Shown: positions 9,771 through 20,895, numbered from the stretch's first letter. The stretch is 64,000 nucleotides of DNA from Roseiarcus sp963781895 (GCA_963781895.1 CAWAIM010000054.1:205384-269383); one strand, 5' to 3'. Numbers and translations are program-made. Notes: generated by a model from the letters alone, not told the origin.

Positions 9771-11002
9771 ATGGTTCACGCGGAAGAACCCGAGCCGAAC
9801 GAGACGATCTGGCTGAACGCGCGCTTGCGACGCTGGCGCCGGGCCGGCCCGGCCTGGGCGTCATCGAAGCCGGCGCCGTGGCGGCGCGCCAGGGTCGGAT
9901 AACATTCGCCGGTCCGCAGGACGACCTGCCCGCGGCGCGCCGCGCCCGCGCGCGAACGATCGACTGCGAGGAGCGGTGGATCACTCCCGCTCTCGTCGAC
10001 TGCCACACGCATCTGGTTTACGGCGGCGATCGGGCGCGCGAATTCGAGATGCGTCTCGCCGGCGCCACCTACGAACAGATCGCCGGCGAAGGGGGCGGAA
10101 TTCTTTCGACGGTGCGCGCGACGCGCGACGCGAGCGAAAGCGAGCTGTTGCGCGGCGCGCTTCGCCGATTGGACGCCTTGATCGCCGAAGGGGTCGGCAC
10201 GGTCGAAGTGAAGTCCGGCTATGGCCTTGAGCTCGCCGCCGAACGCAAATCGCTGCGGGTCGCAAGGCGGCTCGCCGAGCAACGCCGCGTCGGGGTCCGC
10301 ACGACTTTTCTCGGCGCGCACGCGCTGCCGCCGGAATTCGCCAACGACCGCGGCGGCTATATCGCTCACGTCGCCGAAGACATGCTTCCAACGTTGGCCG
10401 CCGAAGGGCTTGTCGATGCGGTCGACGGGTTCTGCGAGCGCATCGCGTTTACGAAGGAGGAAATCTCCCGCGTGTTCGACGCGGCCCGCCGGTCGGGACT
10501 CGCGGTCAAACTGCACGCCGATCAATTGTCGAACGGCGGCGGGGCGGCGCTCGCGGCCGAATACGGAGCCCTGTCCGCAGATCATCTGGAATTCACCGAC
10601 GAAAAAGGCGTCGAAGCGATGGCGCGCGCCGGCGTGGTCGCGGTCTTGTTGCCGGGCGCCTACTACGTTCTGCGCGAACGGCAACCGCCGCCGGTCGAGA
10701 CCCTGCGCAGACATCGCGTGCCGATGGCGGTGGCGACCGATTCCAACCCCGGCACCTCGCCGCTCACCTCGCCCCTTCTTGCGCTGAACATGGCGGCGAC
10801 GTTGTTCGGACTCACGGTCGACGAGTGCATGGCCGGCATCACCCGGGAGGCCGCGCGAGCGCTCGGACTCCAGGACGAAATTGGCGCGATCGAGATTGGC
10901 AAATGGGCCGATCTGGCCATCTGGGAGATCGAGCGGCCGGCCGAGCTGGTCTATAGGCTTGGCTTCAATCCCTTGCACGCGCGGGTGTGGAGAGGACAGT
11001 GA
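9771..11002 (+). CDS. hutI: Imidazolonepropionase HutI (one frameshift near the N-terminus)
   Basis: About 410 residues. It hydrolyses 4-imidazolone-5-propanoate to N-formimino-L-glutamate, the third step of histidine degradation. It is an amidohydrolase with DCHTHLVYGG, GTVEVKSGYGL, VKLHADQLSN and AVATDSNPGTSP visible. The ATG at 9771 begins MVHAEEPEPNETIWLNARL. One G is missing near 9823 (TTGCGACG where TTGGCGACG is expected), after which the frame continues ATLAPGRPGLG. Taken at face value the gene would start at GTG 9878 and lose the N-terminal strand. It overlaps hutH by four bases (GTGA). Confidence 0.9.
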
Positions 11003-12541
11003 CGATTACTCTGCGAGCGGGCGAGGCTGCGCTCGGCGACTGGCGTTCGATCTGGCGCGGCGAGCCCGTCGCGCTCGACCCCGCGCACCGTCACGCCGTC
11101 GCCGCCAGCGCCGATGCGGTCGGGCGCATTCTGGAGCGCGGTCAACCGATTTACGGAATCAATACCGGCTTCGGCAAGTTGGCGGGCGTGCGCATAGCGG
11201 GCGCGGATCTCGCTGCGCTCCAGCGGAATATTGTCCTGTCCCATGCGGCTGGCGTGGGCGATCACGCCTCCCCTTCGACGACTCGCCTGATGATGGCGCT
11301 GAAACTGGCCAGCCTTGCCCAAGGCGCCTCCGGCATTCAGCCGCGGACGCTTGCTCTCCTCGAAGCGATGCTTGCGCGCGGCGTCCTGCCGGTCATCCCG
11401 TCACAAGGGTCGGTGGGCGCATCGGGAGACCTCGCGCCGCTGGCCCACATGGCGGCGGCGATGATCGGCGTCGGCGAGGCGCGCGTCGGCGATCGCGTCG
11501 GGCCCGCCGCCGCCGCGCTGGCCGAGGCCGGACTGGCCCCGGCCGTCCTGGCGCCGAAGGAAGGACTCGCGCTCCTCAACGGCACCCAGTTTTCCACCGC
11601 CAACGCTCTCGCCGGTCTGTTCGAGGCGGAAGCGCTTCTGCGCTCCGCATTGGCGGCAGGCGCGTTGTCGACTGACGCCGCGCGTGGGTCGGACACGCCG
11701 TTCGACGCGCGAATTCACCTGCTGCGACGACACCGCGGGCAGATCGAAGTCGCAGCGAGCGCTGCGCGCGATGCTCGCAGGCAGCGCAATTCGCGCCTCG
11801 CATCTGACCGGCGACGATCGGGTCCAGGACCCCTATTGCCTTCGTTGCCAGCCGCAGGTCATGGGCGCGTGTCTCGACCTGCTGCGTCAGGCCGCCGCGA
11901 CGCTCGCCGACGAAGCCAACGGGGTCACCGACAATCCCTTGATCTTCGCCGATGACGACGAAGCGCTGTCGGGCGGCAACTTTCATGCCGAGCCGGTCGC
12001 TTTCGCCGCCGACATGATCGCATTGGCGATTTGCGAAATCGGTTCGTTGTCCGAGCGTCGCATCGCCATGCTGGTCGATCCGGCGCTGTCCGGACTTCCG
12101 GCGTTCCTGACGCCCAAGCCCGGCTTGAACTCCGGCTTCATGATCGCCCAAGTGACCGCCGCGGCGCTCGTGTCCGAAAACAAACAGCGCGCCTATCCGG
12201 CCAGCGTCGACTCGATCCCGACTTCGGCGAACCAGGAGGATCATGTTTCGATGGCGGCGCATGGCGCGCGCCGACTGGCGCCAATGGCCGAGAACGCGTT
12301 CTCGATCATCGGGATCGAGCTCATCGCCGCCGCTCAGGGCTGTGATTTTCATGCTCCGCTCGCGTCCAGCGCGCCGCTCGAGGGTTTGCGGGCGCGGCTG
12401 CGTCGCGAGGTTCCGACTCTGGATGACGACCGGTATTTCCATCCCGACATTGCGGCCGCGACCCGCATCGCGCGCGGCGGCGGCGCTGTCGCGGCGATTG
12501 GCGACGTCGTGTTGCCAAGTCTCGACGGGGAGACGCGATGA
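10999..12541 (+). CDS. hutH: Histidine ammonia-lyase HutH (one frameshift)
   Basis: About 514 residues. It deaminates L-histidine to urocanate. The Ala-Ser-Gly triad that forms the MIO prosthetic group is in GSVGASGDLAPLAH (141-143). Other family blocks are YGINTGFGKL, LLNGTQFSTA, DNPLIFADDD, GGNFHAEPVA and SANQEDHVSM. A shift near 11762 (GCAGCGAGCGCTG) splits it inside QIEVAA-LRAMLAGS. The GTG at 10999 overlaps the hutI stop; GTG 10987 is an alternative. The stop overlaps the hutG start (ATGA), indicating translational coupling. Confidence 0.93.
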
Positions 12542-13359
12542 CGGACGGCCATCCCGACTGGCTTGCGGTCGCGCGCGGCTCGGCGCCGCTCATCGTCAGC
12601 ATTCCGCATGGCGGAACGGACCTCGCGTCGTTCGAACACCGCTTCGTCGACCCCTGGCTCGCGCGCAAGGACGCCGATTGGCGTCTGGACCAGCTTTATG
12701 ATTTCCTCGATGCGCTCGGCGCGACCGTGGTGCGCACGCGCCTTTCGCGCTCGATCATCGACGTCAATCGCGATCCGAGCGGCGCCTCGCTCTATCCTGG
12801 TCAAGCGACCACGGAATTGTGCCCGACCACCACATTCGACGGCGAGCCCTTATACAGACCTGGAAAAGCGCCCGACGACGCGCAAATCGACGATCGCCGG
12901 CGGCTGTACTTTGCCCCCTATCACTCGGCGCTGAGCGCCGAGATCGCGCGCTTGCGCGACAGGTTCGCGCGCGTCGCGCTGTTCGACGCTCATTCGATCC
13001 GCTCGCGCATTCCGCGCCTGTTCGACGGGGAGTTGCCGATGTTCAATCTCGGCACGAATTCGGGTGCGAGCTGCGATTCAGGGCTTCGCGAAGCGGTCGG
13101 CGCGGTTCTCGCCGACTCCGGCGCCAGCTACGTCGTCGACGGGCGCTTCAAGGGCGGCTGGATCACGCGCGCCTACGGCAATCCGCGCGCGGGCGTCGAG
13201 GCGCTGCAATTGGAGCTCGCCTGCCGCGCCTATATGCGCGAACCGGAGCGCCCGACCGCCGAAAACTGGCCGGCGCCGATTGACGAACAGCGCGCGAGCG
13301 CGACGCGCGCGACGCTTCGCCGCATTCTTGAAACGATCCTCGCCCGGATCGCCGGCTGA
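12538..13359 (+). CDS. hutG: N-formylglutamate deformylase HutG
   Basis: 273 residues, unbroken. It cleaves N-formyl-L-glutamate to glutamate and formate, the last step of the HutF/HutG branch. N-formylglutamate amidohydrolase family blocks are visible: PLIVSIPHGGTD, DWRLDQLYDF, TRLSRSIIDVNRD, LFDAHSIRSRIPRLFDG, FNLGTNSGASC and VVDGRFKGGWITR. The start ATG overlaps the hutH stop by four bases. With hutF present in the same locus this gene is functionally explained; the one-step HutG formimidoglutamase belongs to a different, arginase-like family. Confidence 0.93.
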   Translation: MTDGHPDWLAVARGSAPLIVSIPHGGTDLASFEHRFVDPWLARKDADWRLDQLYDFLDALGATVVRTRLSRSIIDVNRDPSGASLYPGQATTELCPTTTFDGEPLYRPGKAPDDAQIDDRRRLYFAPYHSALSAEIARLRDRFARVALFDAHSIRSRIPRLFDGELPMFNLGTNSGASCDSGLREAVGAVLADSGASYVVDGRFKGGWITRAYGNPRAGVEALQLELACRAYMREPERPTAENWPAPIDEQRASATRATLRRILETILARIAG

Positions 13360-13390
13360 CCGCCGACCGAACTCGAAAAGGAAGCCCGCC

Positions 13391-15067
<1,677 letters not shown>

Positions 15068-15464
15068 CCGGGTTTCGAGCGGAGCGCGGGGCGCGGGCCC
15101 GCCGGCCGTCGCGGCGCTTTTGTCAGCGACTCCATGTTTTCAATCGCTTGGGCGCCAAATTCCGCAACTCCGCCGATTCCCGACCGTGCGCGCTCCACCG
15201 GCGATTCGCGCCCTCGTTCCGTTGCGCGGCGCGAGGCCCGGCGTCGCCAACAATGGGCCGGGCGGCGGCGACACGCGGGTCGCCCGGATGGAGCGGACTG
15301 GCGCGGCAGGCGTTTGGCCACGCGCATCGAAACTCCCCGACGACGGCGGAACTCACAAACTAGCATGAATTCTGCTTTTCGGAAAGCAGAAAGTGTAAAG
15401 CATTGAAAAGGCGGTTGAATTCGACGGTAATCCACGCCTTCCGCGGCCGTTTGAAGGAATAGGC
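15068..15464. other. Gene-poor stretch after hutU
   Basis: About 400 bp with no gene, repeat or hairpin terminator that I can support. Short open frames on both strands have no family likeness. Confidence 0.4.
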
Positions 15465-15626
15465 GTCATCCGAAGCGAAGGCGATGAAACGAGGCGTCGT
15501 CTCGAGCCGATGCCCCCAGGGCGTTCTGTGTTGGCGGCCGAGGTATTCAACGAGCTCAACCGCGTCCCCAGTGGCGCGGCCGAGACTTCGGGCGTCATAG
15601 CGGGCGGCCGGCAAGGCGCCGCCACA
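15465..15626 (-). pseudogene. Remnant of a SAM-dependent methyltransferase C-terminus
   Basis: The minus strand reads LPAARYDARSLGRATGDAVE followed by LVEYLGRQHRTPWG. It aligns without gaps to the C-terminal end of the intact methyltransferase at 16766-17407 (LPVARYDAQSLARAMGDAFQ, LVETLRDVHRTPRG). Only some 50 residues of homology remain and the catalytic domain is absent. It is a truncated duplicate. Confidence 0.7.
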
Positions 15627-15636
15627 TTTCCCAAAG

Positions 15637-16518
15637 TTAGGGACTCGGCGATCTCAAAGGCGAATTGGGGTTTGCCGCCGTGAAAGGATCGCCCAGGCCG
15701 CCGGATGAGCTTGGATGGACGCCCAGTTCAGCCGGATTCGAAACGGCGTGGGCGTTGGACGGGTCCGAGCTCATGCTTCCGCTGTAGAGGCCGTTTTGAC
15801 TGTCGAGTTTCGGCGCTTTCGCCCGGCCTGGGCCTGTCGCGGATTGATCAGGGCGGGGGTTGATGTGACGTCCAAACGGATCCAAAGCCGCGCCGGAATC
15901 GCCGGGGTTTGCGGGCAGACCTGCGTCAAACTCGCTGTTTTGACCGCGAACCTTCGGAACGGCCGCGTTGCGAGGGCGCGCGGAGGAGGGACGGCTATAG
16001 GGGTTGGTGAAATCCCCATAAGGATTCTGCCTCGGTTCATAAGGATTCAGCGCCGAGTCGGGATCGTCCGGGTTCGAAGTCGAAGCTCCGACAAAGTCGC
16101 CGTATCGATCATATCCGCTCGGCGCGTCTATCGACCCGTCGCCGTAGCCTGCATATGCATCTGCGGAGCTGTTCGCGCCGTAGGGTGCGTCGAAACGGCC
16201 GTATGGATTCGAGGCGGCGCGGGAATTGTAGGGATTTGAACTCAAACCGCCATCATGGCCGCCGTATCGAGGGTAGGTCTTTGGCGCGACGGTCGCGTAA
16301 GGATTTTCGGCGGCTCGACCGCCATCCGAGTTGATGTCGCTTCCATAGGAATTTGCAGGGTCGTTTGGGGAGTCGGCGCCCCTCGTTTCGAGGCCGTTGC
16401 TTGACGGGTTGGAAGTGTAAGGATCGGCGATGGTGAGGTCCTGAGCGTCCTGGCCCAAGGCTGGGGCGCAGAGGCCGGCGGCCATCGAGAGGAGATAGAA
16501 TGCATGCGAGCTCTTCAT
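15637..16518 (-). CDS. Secreted Asn/Pro/Tyr-rich low-complexity protein
   Basis: 293 residues, function unknown. It has a Sec signal peptide (MKSSHAFYLLSMAAGLCAPALG, cleavage after ALG). The rest is predicted disordered and rich in Asn, Ser, Pro, Asp and Gly. NPY occurs six times (ENPYATV, SNPYNSR, SNPYGRF, LNPYEPR, QNPYGDF, TNPYSRP), and related DPY/DPF units raise the motif to about nine irregularly spaced copies. There are no Cys residues after the signal and no membrane helix, so it would be exported to the periplasm or beyond. It lies between two copies of a degenerate duplicated segment and has no co-directional partner except the methyltransferase. I do not recognise a named domain. 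Confidence 0.72.
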   Translation of the reverse strand: MKSSHAFYLLSMAAGLCAPALGQDAQDLTIADPYTSNPSSNGLETRGADSPNDPANSYGSDINSDGGRAAENPYATVAPKTYPRYGGHDGGLSSNPYNSRAASNPYGRFDAPYGANSSADAYAGYGDGSIDAPSGYDRYGDFVGASTSNPDDPDSALNPYEPRQNPYGDFTNPYSRPSSARPRNAAVPKVRGQNSEFDAGLPANPGDSGAALDPFGRHINPRPDQSATGPGRAKAPKLDSQNGLYSGSMSSDPSNAHAVSNPAELGVHPSSSGGLGDPFTAANPNSPLRSPSP

Positions 16519-16618
16519 ATTCGCCGCCGACGCCGTCCAAGCAGGAACCTTCTAGTAGCTTACATCAGCCTGCGCGCCATCGCCATTCCGTGATCGATCG
16601 AAGGAGGGTCACCTCCCC

Positions 16619-16700
16619 CATCCTCGACATCAATCACGCCGCCTCGCTCTCGGTTTTCGTCCCTTCGGCCCTGCTGCGCGAAGCGCATGGGCTAGAGGAT
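16619..16700 (+). pseudogene. Nucleoside phosphorylase N-terminal fragment, copy A
   Basis: It encodes ILDINHAASLSVFVPSALLREA, a decayed version of the fragment at 17460-17605 (DNKHAASPSVFVPSALLREA). At DNA level the two are alike over about 65 bp. It has no start, and the likeness stops after about 25 residues. Confidence 0.55.
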
Positions 16701-16765
16701 CGAACAAGACGCCATCGGAGCCGATGGAACTCCTTCGTCGCCGGTTTTCGCGCGTCCCGCTTGAA

Positions 16766-17407
16766 TCATGCGCCGATCTCATTGGAAACGCGCCGGAACA
16801 GGCTGAACTGGAAGCTTTGCTCCGACCCGCGAGGCGTCCTGTGGACGTCGCGCAGGGTTTCAACCAGTTGAAACGCGTCCCCCATTGCACGGGCGAGACT
16901 TTGGGCGTCGTAGCGCGCCACCGGCAAGCCGCTGCACCGCTCGGGGCCGTCCGGCGCAAACGTGGCGATGATCGCATGTCCTCCGGGCTTCACGGCCCTC
17001 GACAGGCGCGCGACATAAGCCGCGCGGTCGCGCTCCTCGGTCAGGAAGTGAAACGCCGCCCGGTCGTGCCAGACGTCATAGGCGGCCGCCTGCGGCTCCC
17101 ATGCCGTCACGTCGGCGACGATCCATTCGACTTGGTCGGCCCGGCCGCCGAGGCGAGCCTTGGCGGCCACGAGCGCGGCTTCCGAGAGATCGAGCACGGC
17201 GACGGCCCGAAAGCCCTTCGCGATCAAGGCGTCGACCAGTCGTGACGCGCCGCCGCCGACATCAATGACGGAAGACGCGGCGGTCGCGCCCGTCTTGGCG
17301 ATCAGATCGAGCGAGGGCGCGGGGTTCTCCTGAAACCAGGTCAGTTCCTTCTCGCCCTTGCTGGCATAAACCTTGTCCCAATGTTCCTGACGGCTCTCGC
17401 TATTCAT
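16766..17407 (-). CDS. Class I SAM-dependent methyltransferase
   Basis: 213 residues. Motif I is VIDVGGGASRLVDALIAKG and the acidic end of strand 2 is VAVLDLSE. WHDRAAFHFLTEERDRAAY and KPGGHAIIATFAPDGPERCS complete a Rossmann methyltransferase fold of the TehB/thiopurine-methyltransferase-like group found with N-terminal HWDKVYASKGEKELTWFQ. The ATG at 17407 follows GGAGG at the right distance; an upstream in-frame codon at 17431 does not. The methyl acceptor is unknown. A truncated copy of its C-terminus lies at 15465-15626. Confidence 0.85.
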   Translation of the reverse strand: MNSESRQEHWDKVYASKGEKELTWFQENPAPSLDLIAKTGATAASSVIDVGGGASRLVDALIAKGFRAVAVLDLSEAALVAAKARLGGRADQVEWIVADVTAWEPQAAAYDVWHDRAAFHFLTEERDRAAYVARLSRAVKPGGHAIIATFAPDGPERCSGLPVARYDAQSLARAMGDAFQLVETLRDVHRTPRGSEQSFQFSLFRRVSNEIGA

Positions 17408-17459
17408 GGCGGCCTCCTCGTCTGGCGACACTCTGCAAGGCGATCAAAGTATGATCACG

Positions 17460-17605
17460 CCCCTCTCCTCGACAACAAGCACGCCGCCTCGCCCTCGGTG
17501 TTCGTCCCCTCGGCCCTGCTGCGCGAGGCGCGGCGGCAAAAGGGACTCGCCGCCGCGGACGCGCCGTCGGTGTGCATTCTAGACCCGGATGGCGACCTGG
17601 CGTGA
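17460..17605 (+). pseudogene. Nucleoside phosphorylase N-terminal fragment, copy B
   Basis: The frame LLDNKHAAS-PSVFVPSALLREA-RRQKGL ... VCILDPDGDL then stops at TGA. From memory this resembles the first 45 residues of a rhizobial phosphorylase-superfamily protein (PSVF...LLREARRQKGL...VLDPDGD). The remaining roughly 200 residues are missing. It lies head-to-head with the methyltransferase. Confidence 0.6.
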
Positions 17606-18079
17606 GGCGGACCCGGTTCGCGGGTCCATGGCCACGGGAATTAAGGGGAGAGACGGGGCCTTTCGTCGGCGCCGGTTTCCGCAACTTCATTTCGGCCAAT
17701 AAGGAGAACAGGCCTCTGGAACGGTACAATCATAGTTAAAAAAATATTTTCAACCGGGCGGTTGTCAGCCTTGACTCCCGCCTTCCGCTGATGCTCACCT
17801 GTAAATGGTTCGCAATTGAACTGTGCGCTCGCGCGCAAGGATTGTGGGGACAATCTTGCAGTGCAGTTGGTGAATCGGGGACGGTAAGGGGAGCTCGATA
17901 AGCGTGCGAAATTGTGAGCGCCCCGGTCCGCACCCGGCGCTTGCAATGGGGGTCCTGGCGGCCCGCTGTCGTTACGGCGCCCTCGGCAAGGACATTGGAC
18001 TAAACCGGCAACGGAATTGTTGGGGACATTTATACAGATCAACAGTCCCGTCGGCGGCGCCGAGGAACACCAAGTGACG
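17606..18079. other. Non-coding stretch with an A+T-rich island
   Basis: About 470 bp without a supported gene. It contains a striking A+T run near 17733-17752 (TTAAAAAAATATTTTCAA) in otherwise GC-rich DNA. It could carry the promoter of a small RNA or short transcript ending at the terminator at 18147-18174. The one long open frame on the minus strand has no family likeness. Confidence 0.35.
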
Positions 18080-18145
18080 ATGGCGAACAGGCATGTCTCG
18101 CTCGACAGTGTGACGCTTGAGGAAAGCCGCGTTAAGGAACCCTAG
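18080..18145 (+). CDS. Possible 21-residue small protein
   Basis: ATG at 18080 opens MANRHVSLDSVTLEESRVKE-P and the TAG at 18143-18145 stops one base before a perfect terminator stem. AGGAACACCAAG upstream is a weak ribosome-binding site. The stop-terminator placement is suggestive, but the region could equally be the 3' end of a small RNA. Confidence 0.25.
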   Translation: MANRHVSLDSVTLEESRVKEP

Positions 18146-18146
18146 G

Positions 18147-18174
18147 AAAGGCCGCCTTCGGGCGGCCTTTCTTT
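18147..18174 (+). terminator. Rho-independent terminator
   Basis: A perfect stem, AAAGGCCGCC / GGCGGCCTTT, with a TTCG tetraloop is followed by CTTTCTC. It would end a plus-strand transcript arising in 17.6-18.1 kb. Confidence 0.8.
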
Positions 18175-18485
18175 CTCAGCGCTGGATTTGGTCGGCCTTC
18201 CCCGTTCGAACGGGTGCGCGCCTGACGAACCGGCGATGCGCGCGGGAGAATAACGGACGCGCGGCGCGTGGACGGCGCCGTGGCGAGGCGGTGCCACGCG
18301 CGTCGAACTCGCCCCAGGGCCCCGCGCGTGACAGACGCTCGTTCAGTGATAGACTGGCGAGGAACGGCTTCCGCTGCGATGAGGCGACGACGACGCTCCG
18401 TCTTAAGCGCGCGTGATGGCGACGGCGCGCCGTAGACCGCGTCGACGCAACCGAGTAATCCGAAACGAGACGGTTTGAGGCGAGG
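18175..18485. other. Upstream region of the aldolase gene
   Basis: About 310 bp with no gene I can support. It presumably holds the aldolase promoter; no confident -35/-10 pair or operator was seen. Confidence 0.3.
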
Positions 18486-19392
18486 ATGACGACCATGGCG
18501 AATGACAAGATGTTGGCGCAGATGTCGGGCAAGGCGGGCTTCATCGCCGCGCTCGACCAGAGCGGCGGATCGACCCCAGGCGCGCTTCGCCTCTACGGCA
18601 TTGCAGGACAAGGATTACAGCGGCGAGGCCGAGATGTTCAGGCTGGTGCATGAGATGCGCGTGCGCATCATGACCGCGCCGGCCTTCACCGGAGCGAAGG
18701 TCCTCGCCGCCATCCTGTTCGAGCGCACGATGGACGGCGAGGCCAAGGGCAAGCCGGTTCCGGCCTATCTTTGGGAGGAGCGGGGCGTCGTCCCGATCGT
18801 GAAGGTCGACAAGGGGCTCGACGCGGAGAAGGACGGCGTCAGCCTGATGAAGCCGATGCCGGACCTCGACCCGCTGCTCGCCCGCGCGGCGAAACTCGGC
18901 GTGTTCGGCACCAAGATGCGCTCGGTCATCAACCACGCCTCGAAGGATGGCGTCGCCGCCATCGTCAAGCAGCAGTTCGAGATCGGCGACCAGATCGCCA
19001 AGCATGGGCTGATCCCGATCATCGAACCCGAGGTCTCGATCAAGAGCCCGGACAAAGCCGGCGCCGAGGCGATCCTTCTGGCGGAGATCACCAAGCGGCT
19101 CGACGCCCTGCCCGAAGGCCGCCAGGTGATGCTCAAGCTCACGATCCCGAGCACGCCCGACCTTTACGCGCCGCTGATCAAGCACAAGAGGGTCCTGCGC
19201 GTGGTCGCGCTGTCCGGCGGCTATACGCGGGCCGAGGCGTGCAGGCTCCTGGCGCAAAATCATGGCATGGTGGCGAGCTTCTCGCGCGCGCTCGCCCAGG
19301 ACCTCAGGCGCTCGATGAGCGACGCCGAGTTCAACGCCGCGCTGGCGAGCGCCATCGACGAGATCTATCAGGCCTCGACCGTGAAGGTGTGA
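18486..19392 (+). CDS. Class I fructose-bisphosphate aldolase (one frameshift)
   Basis: About 301 residues. It catalyses the reversible cleavage of fructose 1,6-bisphosphate through a Schiff base. The N-terminus AGFIAALDQSGGSTPGALRLYG, then EMRVRIMTAPAFTG, VDKGLDAEKDGVSLMKPMP, FGTKMRSVI, IIEPEVSI, VMLKLTIPS (Schiff-base Lys) and VVALSGGYTR are those of bacterial class I aldolases. ATG 18486 lies behind GAGGCGAGG. A one-base excess near 18604 (GGCATTGCAGGAC for GGCATTGAGGAC) breaks the frame; correction gives YGIEDKDYSGE. The HAD gene follows 37 bp later, possibly cotranscribed. Confidence 0.88.
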
Positions 19393-19429
19393 CGCCGAAA
19401 GCGGCCGATCGCCGACGGATGGCGTCGGA

Positions 19430-20096
19430 ATGAGCGCCGGGGCGAACATCGTCTTCCTGTTCGACGTCGACAACACGCTTCTCGACAACGATCGCTTCCA
19501 GGAGGATCTTCGCGAGCAACTGACAAGCGCCTGCGGCGATCGGGCGTGCGCCCGCTATTGGGCGCTGTTCGAGGAACTGCGCGAAAGTCTCGGCTACGCC
19601 GACTATCTCGGCGCGCTGGAGCGTCTGAGACTGGAGGACCCGCACGACCCGAGGGTCTATCGCGTCGCCAACTGGGTCCTGGACTATCCATTCGCCGATC
19701 GTCTCTATCCGAACGTTTTCGAGGTCGTCAGACACGTGCGGCAATGGGGCCCCGCCGTCATTCTCTCCGACGGGGACGCGGTCTTTCAGCCGCGCAAGGT
19801 CGCTCGCTCAGGCCTGTGGGACGCGTTCGACGGCAATGTGCTGATTTACGTCCACAAGGAGACCGAGCTGGCGGAGGTCGAGCGCCGGCATCCGGCCGCG
19901 CACTATGTGCTCGTCGACGACAAGACGCGCATCCTCGCCGCGGTGAAGGGCGCTTGGCGCGATCGGGTCACGGCGGTCTTCCCGAGGCAGGGGCATTACG
20001 CGCCACAGGCGACGCCCCCGGAGACTCTCGTCGGTCGACATCGCGATCGACGCGATCGGCGAACTGTTAACCTACGATCTGTCGGCGCTCAGATAA
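19430..20096 (+). CDS. HAD-superfamily hydrolase (probable phosphatase; frameshift near C-terminus)
   Basis: About 222 residues. HAD motif I is FLFDVDNTLLD (nucleophile Asp12, acid Asp14). Motif II is VILSDGD, and motif IV is YVLVDDK. A helical cap lies between motifs I and II. The raw frame runs to 20122, but a shift near 20030 restores VDIAIDAIGELLTYDLSALR ending at 20096, which reads like a real protein end. Substrate unknown. Confidence 0.75.
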
Positions 20097-20219
20097 GCGA
20101 ATGCGCGGGCGCCGACGGCTGACGCGAACGGCGAAAATTCCGCGTCTTCAGGAAGTCCGAAGTCTGACGCGATTCCGAGAAATCATGTTCGACGAAATCG
20201 CATTCCTTGGCGTTCACGC

Positions 20220-20460
20220 TCAGCGCCAGCCGCACACGCGCCGACCGCGATGCCACCAGCACACCCAGCGCCGATGACGCGGACGGCGGCGGGGAGCGAC
20301 CACGACCACCTGGGCCTTCTCGATCAGGTCGTCCGGGCCTGTCCGCGACGCGCTTATCGAAGGGCATCGCGCTCGGTCGCGCCAGGCGTCAGCGCCAGAC
20401 CCGCGGCGGCGCGCCGCACAGAATTCCGCGCGTCAAACCTCGGCGATCAATGATGGTCAT
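20220..20460 (-). CDS. Small Arg/Trp/Cys-rich exported protein (frameshifted)
   Basis: About 80 residues. The N-terminus MTIIDRRGLTRGILCG begins like an export signal with RR before a hydrophobic stretch. ATG 20460 follows GGGAGGAAG at ideal spacing. The C-terminus reads VVVAPRRRPRHRRW then VCWWHRGRRVCGWR and stops. From memory this ending recurs in short uncharacterised proteins of Bradyrhizobium and Methylobacterium relatives. At least two base errors or lesions lie between about 20340 and 20420, so the middle is uncertain. The two Cys could form a disulfide. Confidence 0.55.
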
Positions 20461-20895
20461 TGGATGCTTCCTCCCCTCGCAGATGCTTGTTGCTTCCGCC
20501 CGAGCGGTCTTCCCGACCTGGAGCGTTTTTCGACAATAGGCGGCAATTTTATCATGTCCAGCAGGCGACAGGCCCGACCGGGAATCCCGCCGCCGTTTCT
20601 GGCGGGACGGCGAACGCGAAGGGGCGCCGCGTCCAGACCCGATGGCGGACGATCCGCCCGGTTTTTGAATCGCGCGCCGCCTCGGCGCCTCGCGTTTTTG
20701 ACTTGAGGCAGATCAATTCGCGCGAGGCGGGTTTATGGGACGGGGTTAAGCAACGCGTCACCAAAATCCGAAGTAAGGATGGGACAATCGGTCGCGCGCC
20801 CCGGCGATATCGAGGCTCTGGACAATCCAGCCTCATCCGGTTAGCGAAGAGGAAAGCGGTCCGGTGTAGGAGCAACTGGGCCGAAAAGGATGGCG
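20461..20895. other. Divergent upstream region of hemA
   Basis: About 435 bp between the small minus-strand gene and hemA. It must contain the hemA promoter. I looked for an FNR/FixK box (TTGAT-N4-ATCAA) and found none. There is no gene with family likeness. Confidence 0.35.

Noticed and set aside
15465..17605. Insertion sequence as cause of the duplicated patch
   Set aside because: No transposase, terminal inverted repeats or target duplications could be found around the fragments.
17641..18042. Minus-strand frame of 133 codons in the gap before the aldolase
   Set aside because: No ribosome-binding site or family likeness; crosses the A+T-rich island and ends nowhere sensible.
20461..20895. 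FnrL/FixK box in front of hemA
   Set aside because: Expected from family knowledge, but no TTGAT-N4-ATCAA or close variant is present in the upstream region.
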